A stretch of DNA of 64,000 bases from SIG452 sp045638525 (GTDB lineage Bacteria; Bacillota; Clostridia; UMGS1840): positions 1-64,000 of the forward strand of contig JAZUBQ010000001.1 in NCBI GenBank assembly GCA_045638525.1, written 5' to 3'. Position numbers and translations under genes: made by a program. The notes under the pieces are model-generated. The model was given only the letters and a program-made list of their open reading frames with translations. It made no database searches and was not told the origin of the DNA. Below, one piece after another: positions 24,801 to 31,727 of the stretch (positions are counted from its first letter, which is position 1; each line of letters opens with the position of its first letter).

Positions 24801-24931
24801 AGCAATCCCAGACAGAAGGGCATGGGTGCCCTTTGGTCTATTTTTTTTTGCAAGCGATTGGTCTGCTCCTGATATAAAAAGCAGAAAAGTCCGGCAAAAA
24901 GTCCTGCCAAAATCAGAGAAGGTGTTAACAT
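21872..24931 (-). CDS. Large membrane glycosyltransferase with two GT-C halves (PMT family)
   Basis: The ATG at 24931 is preferred (30 bases after the previous stop), giving 1,019 residues. Residues 1-450 are about ten membrane spans of a mannosyltransferase-like GT-C half, with FCDYPPLYIMMSG and YWGQTDAIFCYL. A soluble beta-rich stretch (about 470-620) follows. The C-terminal half is a dolichyl-phosphate-mannose protein mannosyltransferase domain (PMT, GT39): HPPLGKLLMTIGIGLFGWN, and FDFMHLSHSRIASIDAF. It probably transfers sugars from a lipid carrier to exported protein or polymer. It is co-directional with the U32 gene. Confidence 0.85.
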   Translation of the reverse strand: MLTPSLILAGLFAGLFCFLYQEQTNRLQKKIDQRAPMPFCLGLLGFFTLCKILLAPCFKGYEVDMSTYTAWMQRAAQGLNGFYADGYFCDYPPLYIMMSGLLGWIRNLFGGGEYVTKLFVKMPGIIAEGLIGYELLRYYSKYYPKGKQITFTFLMGILPSFLITGTYWGQTDAIFCYLMLLTFRFLLEDNLTLSALLFTFSALTKPQSFLFAPLIAILFVKSDSLIFVPKLQDKFPKFMKILWNLVVTFVFSLAIMSIAIMPFRGGKPDLLFLISKYTETFSSYPYASLNTFNLFGLLGGNMLDMNKSFFFLTYAKWGTILMALCVAGGMLAVIFNKNKKNLFLIFATYLFAIVMLGTKMHERYWYFVPVLVLLHFIVSGEKKYFGIAGTLSLSYFLNLVFALDYLSGVQAELNRVVFVVATLLNLAILVYLVWDVFCHVKAGYPEKEKTPRVYSEQFTWKSAVALLCVVLIFGASAFYRLGSTENTPQTYAKIGAGQQVTFRFDKDVLVSELRYFVGYGLRNYQFSYTSGGMKQALMLGGKQTKSPYVFTWQQEKLAAVLTDSITLEVLANGSDAVTEWGEMAFLDAEGNLIPYTVIAPIDVEISSFSDEAYTIPDVPSYENSFYFDEIYHGRTAYEYVNNLPIYETTHPPLGKLLMTIGIGLFGWNSFGVRFMGVLFGILMIPCFYHLSRRLFKYNWIALLTTIVFSFDFMHLSHSRIASIDAFMVFFVVAAFTLMVEFVEEYKTNGFSNKAKLFLGISGAMFGCGAAVKWAAIYSGIGLCAIYIYAIAVRYKTKKNSDEIFTLLLWSLGLYALVPFLIYYFSYLKYFACFGQTLTFQNFWAAQNHMYSYHSNLTATHPYSAAWYDWIIDLKPLWMHQGVLLSNTQRETIATMNNPILVWGGLAGIIYTIVWCVKQRKMPLSAFVILAGYFSQILPWMLVTRCTFVYHYFPMIAFLALGLGFYWKKFVAEKGKIPWGAVTLCLVAVVLYAAFYPVLTGIPAPQAYVDTLKIMPNWTF

Positions 24932-24960
24932 AACCTCAGTTCCTTTCCTCTCAATTGAAA

Positions 24961-26223
24961 TTATCGGTTGGCAGAATCTTCCTGCCATTTGCATTTGCGG
25001 CGAAGCATTGAATTTTTAGGAAATTCGGTTTCGGAGTAAATGCTGACAATCTGCTGTGCGTGAGGTGCAGATTCCATTTCTTCCCCATCGGGATTTTGAA
25101 GGTCAGCGGCAGGTAACAGCACACTTTCCCCCTTGGTGGTTAACACATCTAAAATGTCATCCCGATAGAATTTATTTCGTTGTTCCAAATAGAGTCGTTT
25201 ATTTTCTTTATCATAGTCCGTCACAACGCCAACCAAGGTATAGTCCCTTACATAATCGGAAGTATGCACCAGTTGTCCGTCTGCATACGGATTTCCGAAA
25301 TAAAAGCCTTTGCAATATTCTCTGTGACTTACCTTATTGACTTCCGAAAGCACTTCTTCGGGCAATTTATAATCATCCGGATTTTTCTTTAAAATATCCA
25401 GAGCTTTGCGATATGCATTGGTGGTAACCGCCACATAGTAGGGAGTTTTCATACGACCTTCAATTTTAAAGGAAGAAATCCCCGCTTTTGCCATCAGATC
25501 CAGATGCTCAATCATGCACATATCTTTGGCATTCATAATGTAAGTTCCGTTTTCTGAACCACCAATGGTAAAGGGATAGTTGGGGCGTTTTTCTTCATAG
25601 AGTTTGTATTTCCAACGGCAAGGCTGTGCACATTCCCCACGATTGGAGTCTCTGCCTGTCATATAGGCAGATAAAAGACATCTTCCCGAATAGGAAATGC
25701 ACATTGCACCGTGACAAAATGCTTCCAGATCCAGGTCTGGATTGGTGTTTGCACGGATGGTGGCAATTTCGTCCAAGGTCAGTTCTCTTGCCAACACCAC
25801 TCGTTTGGCACCCATATCATAGTAGGTATTACAAGCAACCGAATTTAAAATATTTGCTTGGGTACTCATATGAACTTCCAGATCGGGACACCATTTTTTG
25901 ATTAAGCAAAGTGCACCGATATCAGAAGCGATGACTGCATCAATGCCCATTTCATAGGCTTCACGGATGGCTGTTTCCAAAGTGGAAAAGTCGCCGTCAC
26001 GCATCACCATATTGCAGGCACCGTACAGCTTCATTCCGTATTTTTTCTTGATTTCAATCGCTTTTTTTAAATAATCTCCCGAAAAGAGTTGTTGCGGCGC
26101 ACGAAGGGAAAGTCCGTTTAATCCGATATAGGCAGCATCTGCACCGTAAACCCCTGCGGTTTCCAACTTTTCCAAATCTCCTGCAGGAGACAAAAGTTCT
26201 AATTTTTCATACAAATCTTTCAT
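24961..26223 (-). CDS. U32 family protein (tRNA uridine hydroxylation, TrhP/YrrO type)
   Basis: 420 residues. The TIM-barrel start (ELLSPAGDLEKLETA), VHMSTQANILNS, the cysteine set around CHGAMCISYSGRCLLSAYM and ECAQPCRW, and SFKIEGRMKTPYYVA are typical of peptidase U32 proteins that carry an Fe-S cluster. Bacterial TrhP homologues make 5-hydroxyuridine at the wobble position from prephenate-derived chemistry; the older label is collagenase-like protease. The next upstream gene is the matching methyltransferase TrmR, which supports the tRNA role. Confidence 0.88.
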   Translation of the reverse strand: MKDLYEKLELLSPAGDLEKLETAGVYGADAAYIGLNGLSLRAPQQLFSGDYLKKAIEIKKKYGMKLYGACNMVMRDGDFSTLETAIREAYEMGIDAVIASDIGALCLIKKWCPDLEVHMSTQANILNSVACNTYYDMGAKRVVLARELTLDEIATIRANTNPDLDLEAFCHGAMCISYSGRCLLSAYMTGRDSNRGECAQPCRWKYKLYEEKRPNYPFTIGGSENGTYIMNAKDMCMIEHLDLMAKAGISSFKIEGRMKTPYYVAVTTNAYRKALDILKKNPDDYKLPEEVLSEVNKVSHREYCKGFYFGNPYADGQLVHTSDYVRDYTLVGVVTDYDKENKRLYLEQRNKFYRDDILDVLTTKGESVLLPAADLQNPDGEEMESAPHAQQIVSIYSETEFPKNSMLRRKCKWQEDSANR

Positions 26224-26242
26224 CGTTTCATTCCTCTGAATC

Positions 26243-26896
26243 CTATCGTTTTATGGTTAAGGATACCCCATCACCAATCGGGATAACCACCGTTTCCAAT
26301 TCATCGTCGTGACTGATGGCATCCAAGTACATCCGAAGCCGTTTCACAATGGTTTTTTTGCGAAGAATCAGCAAATCGTCATTGGCAACCATCCCTTTAT
26401 AGAGCACATTATCCGTCACCAACACCCCACCCTTGGGAAGGAGCTTCTTTAAGTAGGGAATGTAGTCATAATATTGCCCTTTTGCGCTGTCTAAAAAGAT
26501 AAAATCAAAGGTTTCTCCTTTGTTGACCAGTTCTTCCAAAACTTCCATCCCATCACCGTTTTTGGGAAAGATTCTTTCAGTTAAGCCGTTTTCTTGGAAT
26601 AACTTACACGCTTCTTCGTAGTTTTCGGGATTTTTTTCCACGGTGATGATGGTAGCATCCTCTCCGATGGCTTTGGATAAAATCACCGCAGAGCAACCGA
26701 TGCCCGTTCCAAGTTCCAAAACCCGCTTGGGTTGTTTTAACATCGCCAAAAGGTATAACAACTTGGTGGTTTCCGGTTTTGCCACGGGAATGTCCTTATC
26801 CATGGCAAAATCATATAACTTATGCACATCCTCCGTCACCAATGAACGGATGTAGCGTAGAATAAAATCAAAATTGATATACTGTTCTTCAATCAT
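26243..26896 (-). CDS. trmR: tRNA 5-hydroxyuridine methyltransferase TrmR (YrrM)
   Basis: 217 residues with a class I SAM fold: VLELGTGIGCSAVILSKAI, TVEKNPENYEEACKLF, FDFIFLDSAKGQYYDYIPYL and LVTDNVLYKGM. This is the O-methyltransferase family 3 type with metal-binding Asp residues. YrrM of B. subtilis methylates 5-hydroxyuridine of wobble position tRNAs to mo5U. It is 19 bases upstream of the U32 gene, the same pairing as yrrM-yrrN-yrrO. Confidence 0.85.
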   Translation of the reverse strand: MIEEQYINFDFILRYIRSLVTEDVHKLYDFAMDKDIPVAKPETTKLLYLLAMLKQPKRVLELGTGIGCSAVILSKAIGEDATIITVEKNPENYEEACKLFQENGLTERIFPKNGDGMEVLEELVNKGETFDFIFLDSAKGQYYDYIPYLKKLLPKGGVLVTDNVLYKGMVANDDLLILRKKTIVKRLRMYLDAISHDDELETVVIPIGDGVSLTIKR

Positions 26897-26950
26897 AATA
26901 AAACATTTCCTTTTTTAGTGGATAGAACCCATGCTAAGGCTCTCTTTTCC

Positions 26951-27003
26951 TTGGCCCCCTTGCCTAAAGGGGGCTGTCACCACAGGTGACTGGGGGATTC
27001 ACC
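26951..27003 (+). repeat. Left double-hairpin inverted repeat of the DUF559 unit
   Basis: Outer hairpin GCCCCC-N9-GGGGGC (26954-26974), inner hairpin GTCACC-ACA-GGTGAC (26976-26990), then a GGGGGATTC tail. The loop of the outer hairpin, TTGCCTAAA, is the same as in the right copy. Confidence 0.8.
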
Positions 27004-27010
27004 AAAATTG

Positions 27011-27379
27011 TCAATACAACTGACGGAGAGATTCTTTTACCGCGCTATCAATATATTGACATACTCCCTCAAAATTTCTGTAAACTTCGTTATTCGGTAT
27101 TCTGATCACCGTCAAATTCCGTTTCTCTATTCGTTCTGTTCGGATGTTATCTTGTAACATCCCTTTTTCTTCATAATGCTGTGCACCGTCAAGTTCGATA
27201 ATCAACCTGGCGTGATGGCAATAAAAATCAACAATATAATCATCAATTACCTTTTGCCTTAAAAATCGGATGGGATAACTTTTCAAAAAATCATACCACA
27301 GATGTCGTTCTTCTTTTGTCATATTCTTACGCAATGTTTTTGCATTGGTTGTTAAATCTGTGTTATGCTTTCTTTCCAT
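27011..27379 (-). CDS. DUF559 endonuclease-like protein
   Basis: ATG 27379 is chosen (GGAGGG six bases upstream, inside the repeat tail), giving 122 residues; upstream in-frame codons only translate the repeat. NAKTLRKNMTKEERHLWYDFL, RFLRQKVIDDYIVDFYC and LIIELDGAQHYE are the DUF559/Vsr-like PD-(D/E)xK nuclease pattern, with VIRIPNNEVYRN near the end. The gene fills the whole space between two inverted double-hairpin repeats: its stop lies 8 bases from the left one. It may be the nuclease that moves this repeat family; that is inference. Confidence 0.85.
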   Translation of the reverse strand: MERKHNTDLTTNAKTLRKNMTKEERHLWYDFLKSYPIRFLRQKVIDDYIVDFYCHHARLIIELDGAQHYEEKGMLQDNIRTERIEKRNLTVIRIPNNEVYRNFEGVCQYIDSAVKESLRQLY

Positions 27380-27433
27380 TGGTATCCCTCCACCACCTTC
27401 GGTGGTCCCCCTCCCTTTAGGCAAGGGAGGCAT
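27380..27433 (-). repeat. Right double-hairpin inverted repeat of the DUF559 unit
   Basis: On the minus strand: outer hairpin CCTCCC-N9-GGGAGG (27430-27410), inner hairpin ACCACC-GAA-GGTGGT (27406-27392), then GGAGGGATACC, which supplies the DUF559 ribosome site. It is inverted relative to 26951-27003. Confidence 0.8.
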
Positions 27434-27435
27434 TT

Positions 27436-27978
27436 TCATCGGTAGTTCATGTAGATATACCCCTTATTCGCATATTCACCAACCACATCTGAATTTTTAT
27501 CTATTTCCCCTGTAACCAAACGCAAATATGTGTAAAATGCAGCTATTTCTTCTCTATATAGAGTCATCGTAAAAACATTTGAACCTAGAGCACCATCATC
27601 ACACCAAAAGTGAACTATAAAATCAACAGATATATCCAATGTTATAGAACCATTCCTGTATATAACCTTTCCAGGCTCGCTATATAACGTTTTGATTGGA
27701 TGCATAACAAATTCAATATCAGGTTCAATAAAATTCAACACACAAGGCTCTTTTATGTTTTCTTCTAACAAATCCCTGAATACATCTCTTATGTAATCTA
27801 TCTCAGAATTCTTAAAAATTTCCCACCCATCAATATGATAATTGATGTATTTACCTTCCAAAGAAATGCTTGTCTTACACCAATCATAGTCAGCGGTTTC
27901 TTTTGTAGATTTCTTATAATTTTTTATTTCAAACCACACATCTACATCACATATATCCATACGTAATTTCAATACCAT
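27436..27978 (-). CDS. Unrecognised protein next to the DUF559 unit
   Basis: About 180 residues. The start is uncertain: GGAG is three bases before ATG 27978 and nine before TTG 27972. The product is acidic and rich in aromatic residues (DVWFEIKNYKKSTKETADYD, GKYINYHIDGWEIF, FIEPDIEF), with predicted beta-sheet throughout and no signal peptide. The general pattern recalls immunity proteins of the WapI type, but I cannot confirm that and no toxin gene is adjacent. The stop lies six bases from the DUF559 repeat. Confidence 0.55.
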   Translation of the reverse strand: MVLKLRMDICDVDVWFEIKNYKKSTKETADYDWCKTSISLEGKYINYHIDGWEIFKNSEIDYIRDVFRDLLEENIKEPCVLNFIEPDIEFVMHPIKTLYSEPGKVIYRNGSITLDISVDFIVHFWCDDGALGSNVFTMTLYREEIAAFYTYLRLVTGEIDKNSDVVGEYANKGYIYMNYR

Positions 27979-28032
27979 CAACTCCAATTTATCAAATTTT
28001 GATATTTTTTAGCGAATATACGATTTGGATGT

Positions 28033-28212
28033 CACCCTCAAGGCTTCTCGCTTTTTGAGAGGCTCCGCCATAGACGGTGGTGAGGTGTTGTAGGGTTCGG
28101 CGATTTTCGACGAACCGAATGTTGTATTTGCGGAACATCCTAAAGGCTGTTCCCTACAAATCCACCTCATCCGAGTTGCTTCGCAACCCACCTTCCCCTC
28201 AAGGGGAAGGCT
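28033..28212. repeat. 180-bp palindromic repeat made of two inverted hairpin units
   Basis: The right half (minus strand) has hairpin CCTTCCCCTT-GAGGGGAAGG (28191-28210), hairpin GTTGC-GAA-GCAAC (28175-28187) and a GGATGAGGTGGA tail. The left half is a diverged inverted copy with a GGTGGTGAGGTG tail. Between them TTGTAGGG / CCCTACAA encloses two further hairpins (GGTTCG/CGAACC and GGAACA/TGTTCC). No gene is supported in 27988-28236. Confidence 0.72.
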
Positions 28213-28236
28213 ATTTTTTTATTTCCACACAGCTCC

Positions 28237-29127
28237 TTATGCGTAGCGTAATGCAAGGCCGCACCAATCGTTATCCACGATTTTTTCCACCAATTGGAAG
28301 CCGTTTTCTTCGGCAGAGGCTAAAATTTCGTGGCATCTTTCTTCTAAAATGCCTGATAAAATCAAAATGCCATCAGGATTTAAACATTGTTTTACATCTT
28401 TTAATAAAATGAGCAACACATCCACGATAATGTTGGCTGTAATGATGTCAAAAGTTTCTTCTCCAACACAATCGAGTAAGTCACCGCAACGAACATCGCA
28501 AATATCAGAATAACCGTTCTTTTCCAAGTTGATTTTAGCAGTTTCCACCGCTACGGGGTCAATGTCGGTTGCCACCAGTTCAGTTACGCCAAGCATACCG
28601 CCGATGATTGCTAAAATACCGCTACCTGTGCCGATATCCAGCATTTTGGTCTGGTTTTTCCGGTATTTGCAAATCAGTCTTGCACAAGCCTGGGTAGTTT
28701 CGTGGGTACCGGTGCCGAAAGCGGCACCGCTGTCTAATTCCAACACTTTTTCGTTAGGTTGCGGCTCATAGTCCAACCAGGCAGGTTTTACTACCAGAGT
28801 ATCGGTAATTTTCACAATTTTTGCAAACTGTTTCCAGTTATCTTTCCATTCGGAATCGTTGGCACCACGAACAGACACCGAAAAACCGTTTTCGGACAAT
28901 AAAGAAAACAAATCTTCCGCTTCTTTTGCAGTTTCCAGACATACCGTAATGAATGCATTTCCCGTGTCCCGCTCATCTTTTAACAACCATGGCATATCTG
29001 CCATAATGTCAGCTTCCAATTTGGGATCGGTCACAAAATAATTATAGATATCATTGATAACCAGGAAGTTTTCCGCTTCTTCGGTCATCCCTGCATCACA
29101 TTCAATTTTCAATTCAAAATAATCCAT
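28237..29127 (-). CDS. prmA: Ribosomal protein L11 methyltransferase
   Basis: 296 residues. N-terminal substrate domain (MDYFELKIECDAGMTEEAEN), then the SAM domain with KVLELDSGAAFGTGTHETT, MLDIGTGSGILAIIGGMLG, ATDIDPVAVETAKINLEKNG and DIITANIIVDVLL. PrmA trimethylates L11. The length is near the family's 290-315. Its start is about 60 bases after the gyrA stop and separated by a terminator, so it probably has its own promoter. Confidence 0.93.
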   Translation of the reverse strand: MDYFELKIECDAGMTEEAENFLVINDIYNYFVTDPKLEADIMADMPWLLKDERDTGNAFITVCLETAKEAEDLFSLLSENGFSVSVRGANDSEWKDNWKQFAKIVKITDTLVVKPAWLDYEPQPNEKVLELDSGAAFGTGTHETTQACARLICKYRKNQTKMLDIGTGSGILAIIGGMLGVTELVATDIDPVAVETAKINLEKNGYSDICDVRCGDLLDCVGEETFDIITANIIVDVLLILLKDVKQCLNPDGILILSGILEERCHEILASAEENGFQLVEKIVDNDWCGLALRYA

Positions 29128-29159
29128 TTTCTAAAAATTTTCCTTTTTTTAAATGTGCA

Positions 29160-29185
29160 AAAAAGGGGTCGGAGAACCCCTTTTT
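29160..29185 (-). terminator. Terminator of the gyrBA operon
   Basis: AAAAAGGGGT / ACCCCTTTTT with a 6-base loop and T-run, directly after the gyrA stop at 29190. Confidence 0.85.
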
Positions 29186-29189
29186 CACT

Positions 29190-31703
29190 TTATTCTTCTA
29201 CAGTTTCGGTATTTTCTATATTTTCTGTTGTTTCTGTGGTTTCGGAAGTTTCACTGCCTTCTGCGGTCTCTTCCTCTTCTTCACGAGGTGCTCTTGCCAC
29301 AGAAACCACCTTCACATCCGCATCGGGACGCATTAAGATAACCCCCTGCGTGTTTCTGCCAACCGTGTTGATGTCCTCAGCTTTTAAGCGGATGACAACC
29401 CCTGCGGAGGTGATAATCATAACGTCATCCCCATCCTTAATGGAACGAACACCTGCAATATTACCGGTTTTTTCGGTGATTTTGTAGGTTTTAACCCCCA
29501 TACCGCCACGGTTTTGCACCTTATATTCGGAGTAGGGAGTACGTTTTCCGAGACCGTTTTCGGAAACAATCAACAGTTCGGTATCGTCGTGAACCACGCT
29601 CATACCAACCAAACGGTCGTTTTCTTTCAGCTTGATACCACGAACCCCACGGGTAACACGCCCCTGACTTCTGATATCACTGATTTTAAAGCGGATTGAC
29701 ATACCTAAGTAGGTGGTTAACACCACTTCCTGATCGTCAGTTACGATTTTTACCTGAATCAGCTCGTCATCCTCGTCCATTGCAATCGCACGAAGACCGC
29801 CGGAACGGTTGGTGTCATATTCCATCAGCTCGGTTTTCTTGATAACCCCGTTTTTGGTGGTCATAACAAGATATTTATCTTCCTCGAAGCTTCTCATGGG
29901 AATGGTTGCCGAAATGGTTTCACCCGGCTCTAAATTGAGCAGGTTAACGATTGCGGTACCCTTCGCGGTACGGGAAGCTTCCGGAATCTGATATGCTTTT
30001 AATTTAAACACTCTGCCCGTGTTGGTAAAGAACAGAATGTAGTTATGGGTGGAAGTAACAAACAGCTCTTCCACAAAGTCTTCTTCACGGGTGGACAGAC
30101 CGGCAATCCCTCTGCCTCCTCTGTGCTGACTTTTAAACGTATCGGTGGGCTGACGTTTCACATAACCCAAGTGCGTTAAAGAAATTACCATATCTTCTTC
30201 TTCGATTAAGTCTTCATCATCAATCTGAGAATAATCGAAGGTGATTTTGGTGCGTCTTTCGTCACCGTATTTATCTTTGATTTCGGTTAATTCGGTTTTA
30301 ATGATATCCAAAACCATCTGCTCGGATGCCAGAATTTCAGCATAGTAAGCAATTTGTTTGATGATTTCAGCCAGTTCGTTTTCGATTTTTTCTTTTTCCA
30401 AACCTTGCAATTTCTGGAGTCTCATATCCAAAATTGCCTGTGCCTGAATTTCGGTGAAACCGAATTTTTCCACCAAGTTTTCTTTTGCATTGTTATAAGA
30501 TGCACGGATGGTGGCAATAACTTCATCAATGTGATCTAACGCTTTCTTTAAGCCTTCCAAAATGTGAGCTCTGGCTTCCGCTTTGCGTTTATCGTAAATG
30601 GTTCTTCTTACGATGATATCCTTCTGATGATTGATGTAACAATCCAGAACTTCACGGATGTTTAACACCTTGGGTTGTCCGTCAACAAGTGCCAACATAA
30701 TAACGCCAAAGGTATCCTGCATCTGGGTGTATTTATACAGGTTATTTAACACGATGTTTGCTGCTGCATCTTTTTTCACTTCGATGACGATACGAACACC
30801 AACATCTTTGTCGGATTCATCACGAAGGTCGGCAATGCCTTCCAGACGTTTTTCGTGCACCAATTCTGCGATTTTTTCAATCAGACGTGCTTTATTCACC
30901 TGATAGGGCAATTCGGTTACGATAATTCTCTGACGATTGCCGTCATCTTCAATTTCAGCCTGGGCACGCACGATAACCTTACCACGACCGGTCTGGAAAT
31001 AAGAACGGATGCCGCTTTTTCCCATAATGTTACCTGCTGTCGGGAAATCGGGACCTTTGATATATTCCATAATTTCTTCGATGGTGATTTCAGGATTATC
31101 AATGGTAGCGCAAATGGCATCAATACATTCGGTCAGATTATGAGGCGGAATGTTGGTTGCCATACCAACCGCAATCCCCGCAGAACCGTTTACCAATAAG
31201 TTGGGGAAACGGGAGGGCAATACGGTGGGTTCTTTTAAACGTTCGTCAAAGTTGGGCGTAAAATCAACAGTTTCTTTGTCGATTTCTTTTAGCATCAACT
31301 GGGCCAAACGTGCCATTCTTGCTTCGGTATAACGGTAAGCAGCTGCAGGGTCACCATCAATAGAACCGAAGTTCCCCTGACCGTCTACCAAAGGATATCT
31401 GAGAGAAAAGTCCTGTGCCAGACGAACCAAAGCATCATAAACAGATGCGTCACCGTGGGGATGATATCTACCAAGCACGTCACCAACGGTGGTTGCACAT
31501 TTTCTGTATGCTTTCTCGGGCGTCAACCCATCTTCGTGCATGGTGTATAAAATTCTTCTGTGTACCGGTTTCAAGCCGTCACGGACATCGGGCAAGGCTC
31601 TTGCCACGATAACCGACATGGAATATGCCAGATAGGCAGATTTCATCTCATGGACCAAATCAACCGGAACAATATGCTCATTTTCAAACATTTGAGTATC
31701 CAT
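29190..31703 (-). CDS. gyrA: DNA gyrase subunit A
   Basis: 837 residues. Winged-helix/tower domains carry the active Tyr in AAYRYTEARM near 123; the C-terminal beta-pinwheel carries the GyrA box QHRGGRG. With GyrB it introduces negative supercoils. In the quinolone region the sequence is HPHGDASVYDAL: the position equal to E. coli Ser83 is Ala, with Ser next to it. A Glu/Thr-rich acidic tail (EEEEETAEGSETSETTETT) ends the protein. It follows gyrB by 24 bases. Confidence 0.97.
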   Translation of the reverse strand: MDTQMFENEHIVPVDLVHEMKSAYLAYSMSVIVARALPDVRDGLKPVHRRILYTMHEDGLTPEKAYRKCATTVGDVLGRYHPHGDASVYDALVRLAQDFSLRYPLVDGQGNFGSIDGDPAAAYRYTEARMARLAQLMLKEIDKETVDFTPNFDERLKEPTVLPSRFPNLLVNGSAGIAVGMATNIPPHNLTECIDAICATIDNPEITIEEIMEYIKGPDFPTAGNIMGKSGIRSYFQTGRGKVIVRAQAEIEDDGNRQRIIVTELPYQVNKARLIEKIAELVHEKRLEGIADLRDESDKDVGVRIVIEVKKDAAANIVLNNLYKYTQMQDTFGVIMLALVDGQPKVLNIREVLDCYINHQKDIIVRRTIYDKRKAEARAHILEGLKKALDHIDEVIATIRASYNNAKENLVEKFGFTEIQAQAILDMRLQKLQGLEKEKIENELAEIIKQIAYYAEILASEQMVLDIIKTELTEIKDKYGDERRTKITFDYSQIDDEDLIEEEDMVISLTHLGYVKRQPTDTFKSQHRGGRGIAGLSTREEDFVEELFVTSTHNYILFFTNTGRVFKLKAYQIPEASRTAKGTAIVNLLNLEPGETISATIPMRSFEEDKYLVMTTKNGVIKKTELMEYDTNRSGGLRAIAMDEDDELIQVKIVTDDQEVVLTTYLGMSIRFKISDIRSQGRVTRGVRGIKLKENDRLVGMSVVHDDTELLIVSENGLGKRTPYSEYKVQNRGGMGVKTYKITEKTGNIAGVRSIKDGDDVMIITSAGVVIRLKAEDINTVGRNTQGVILMRPDADVKVVSVARAPREEEEETAEGSETSETTETTENIENTETVEE

Positions 31704-31727
31704 AAACTGTTCTTCCTTTCTGACACA

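Larger units (their letters stand above)
26950..27432. mobile_element. Candidate 0.48-kb DUF559 mobile unit
   Basis: One gene between two inverted, structured repeats, with related repeats elsewhere in the window. TTTTC occurs at both outer borders (26945-26949 and 27433-27437) and might be a target duplication, but five bases is weak evidence. Confidence 0.55.

Noticed and set aside
28009..28191. A 60-residue minus-strand frame
   Set aside because: It lies wholly inside a palindromic repeat and has no coding character.
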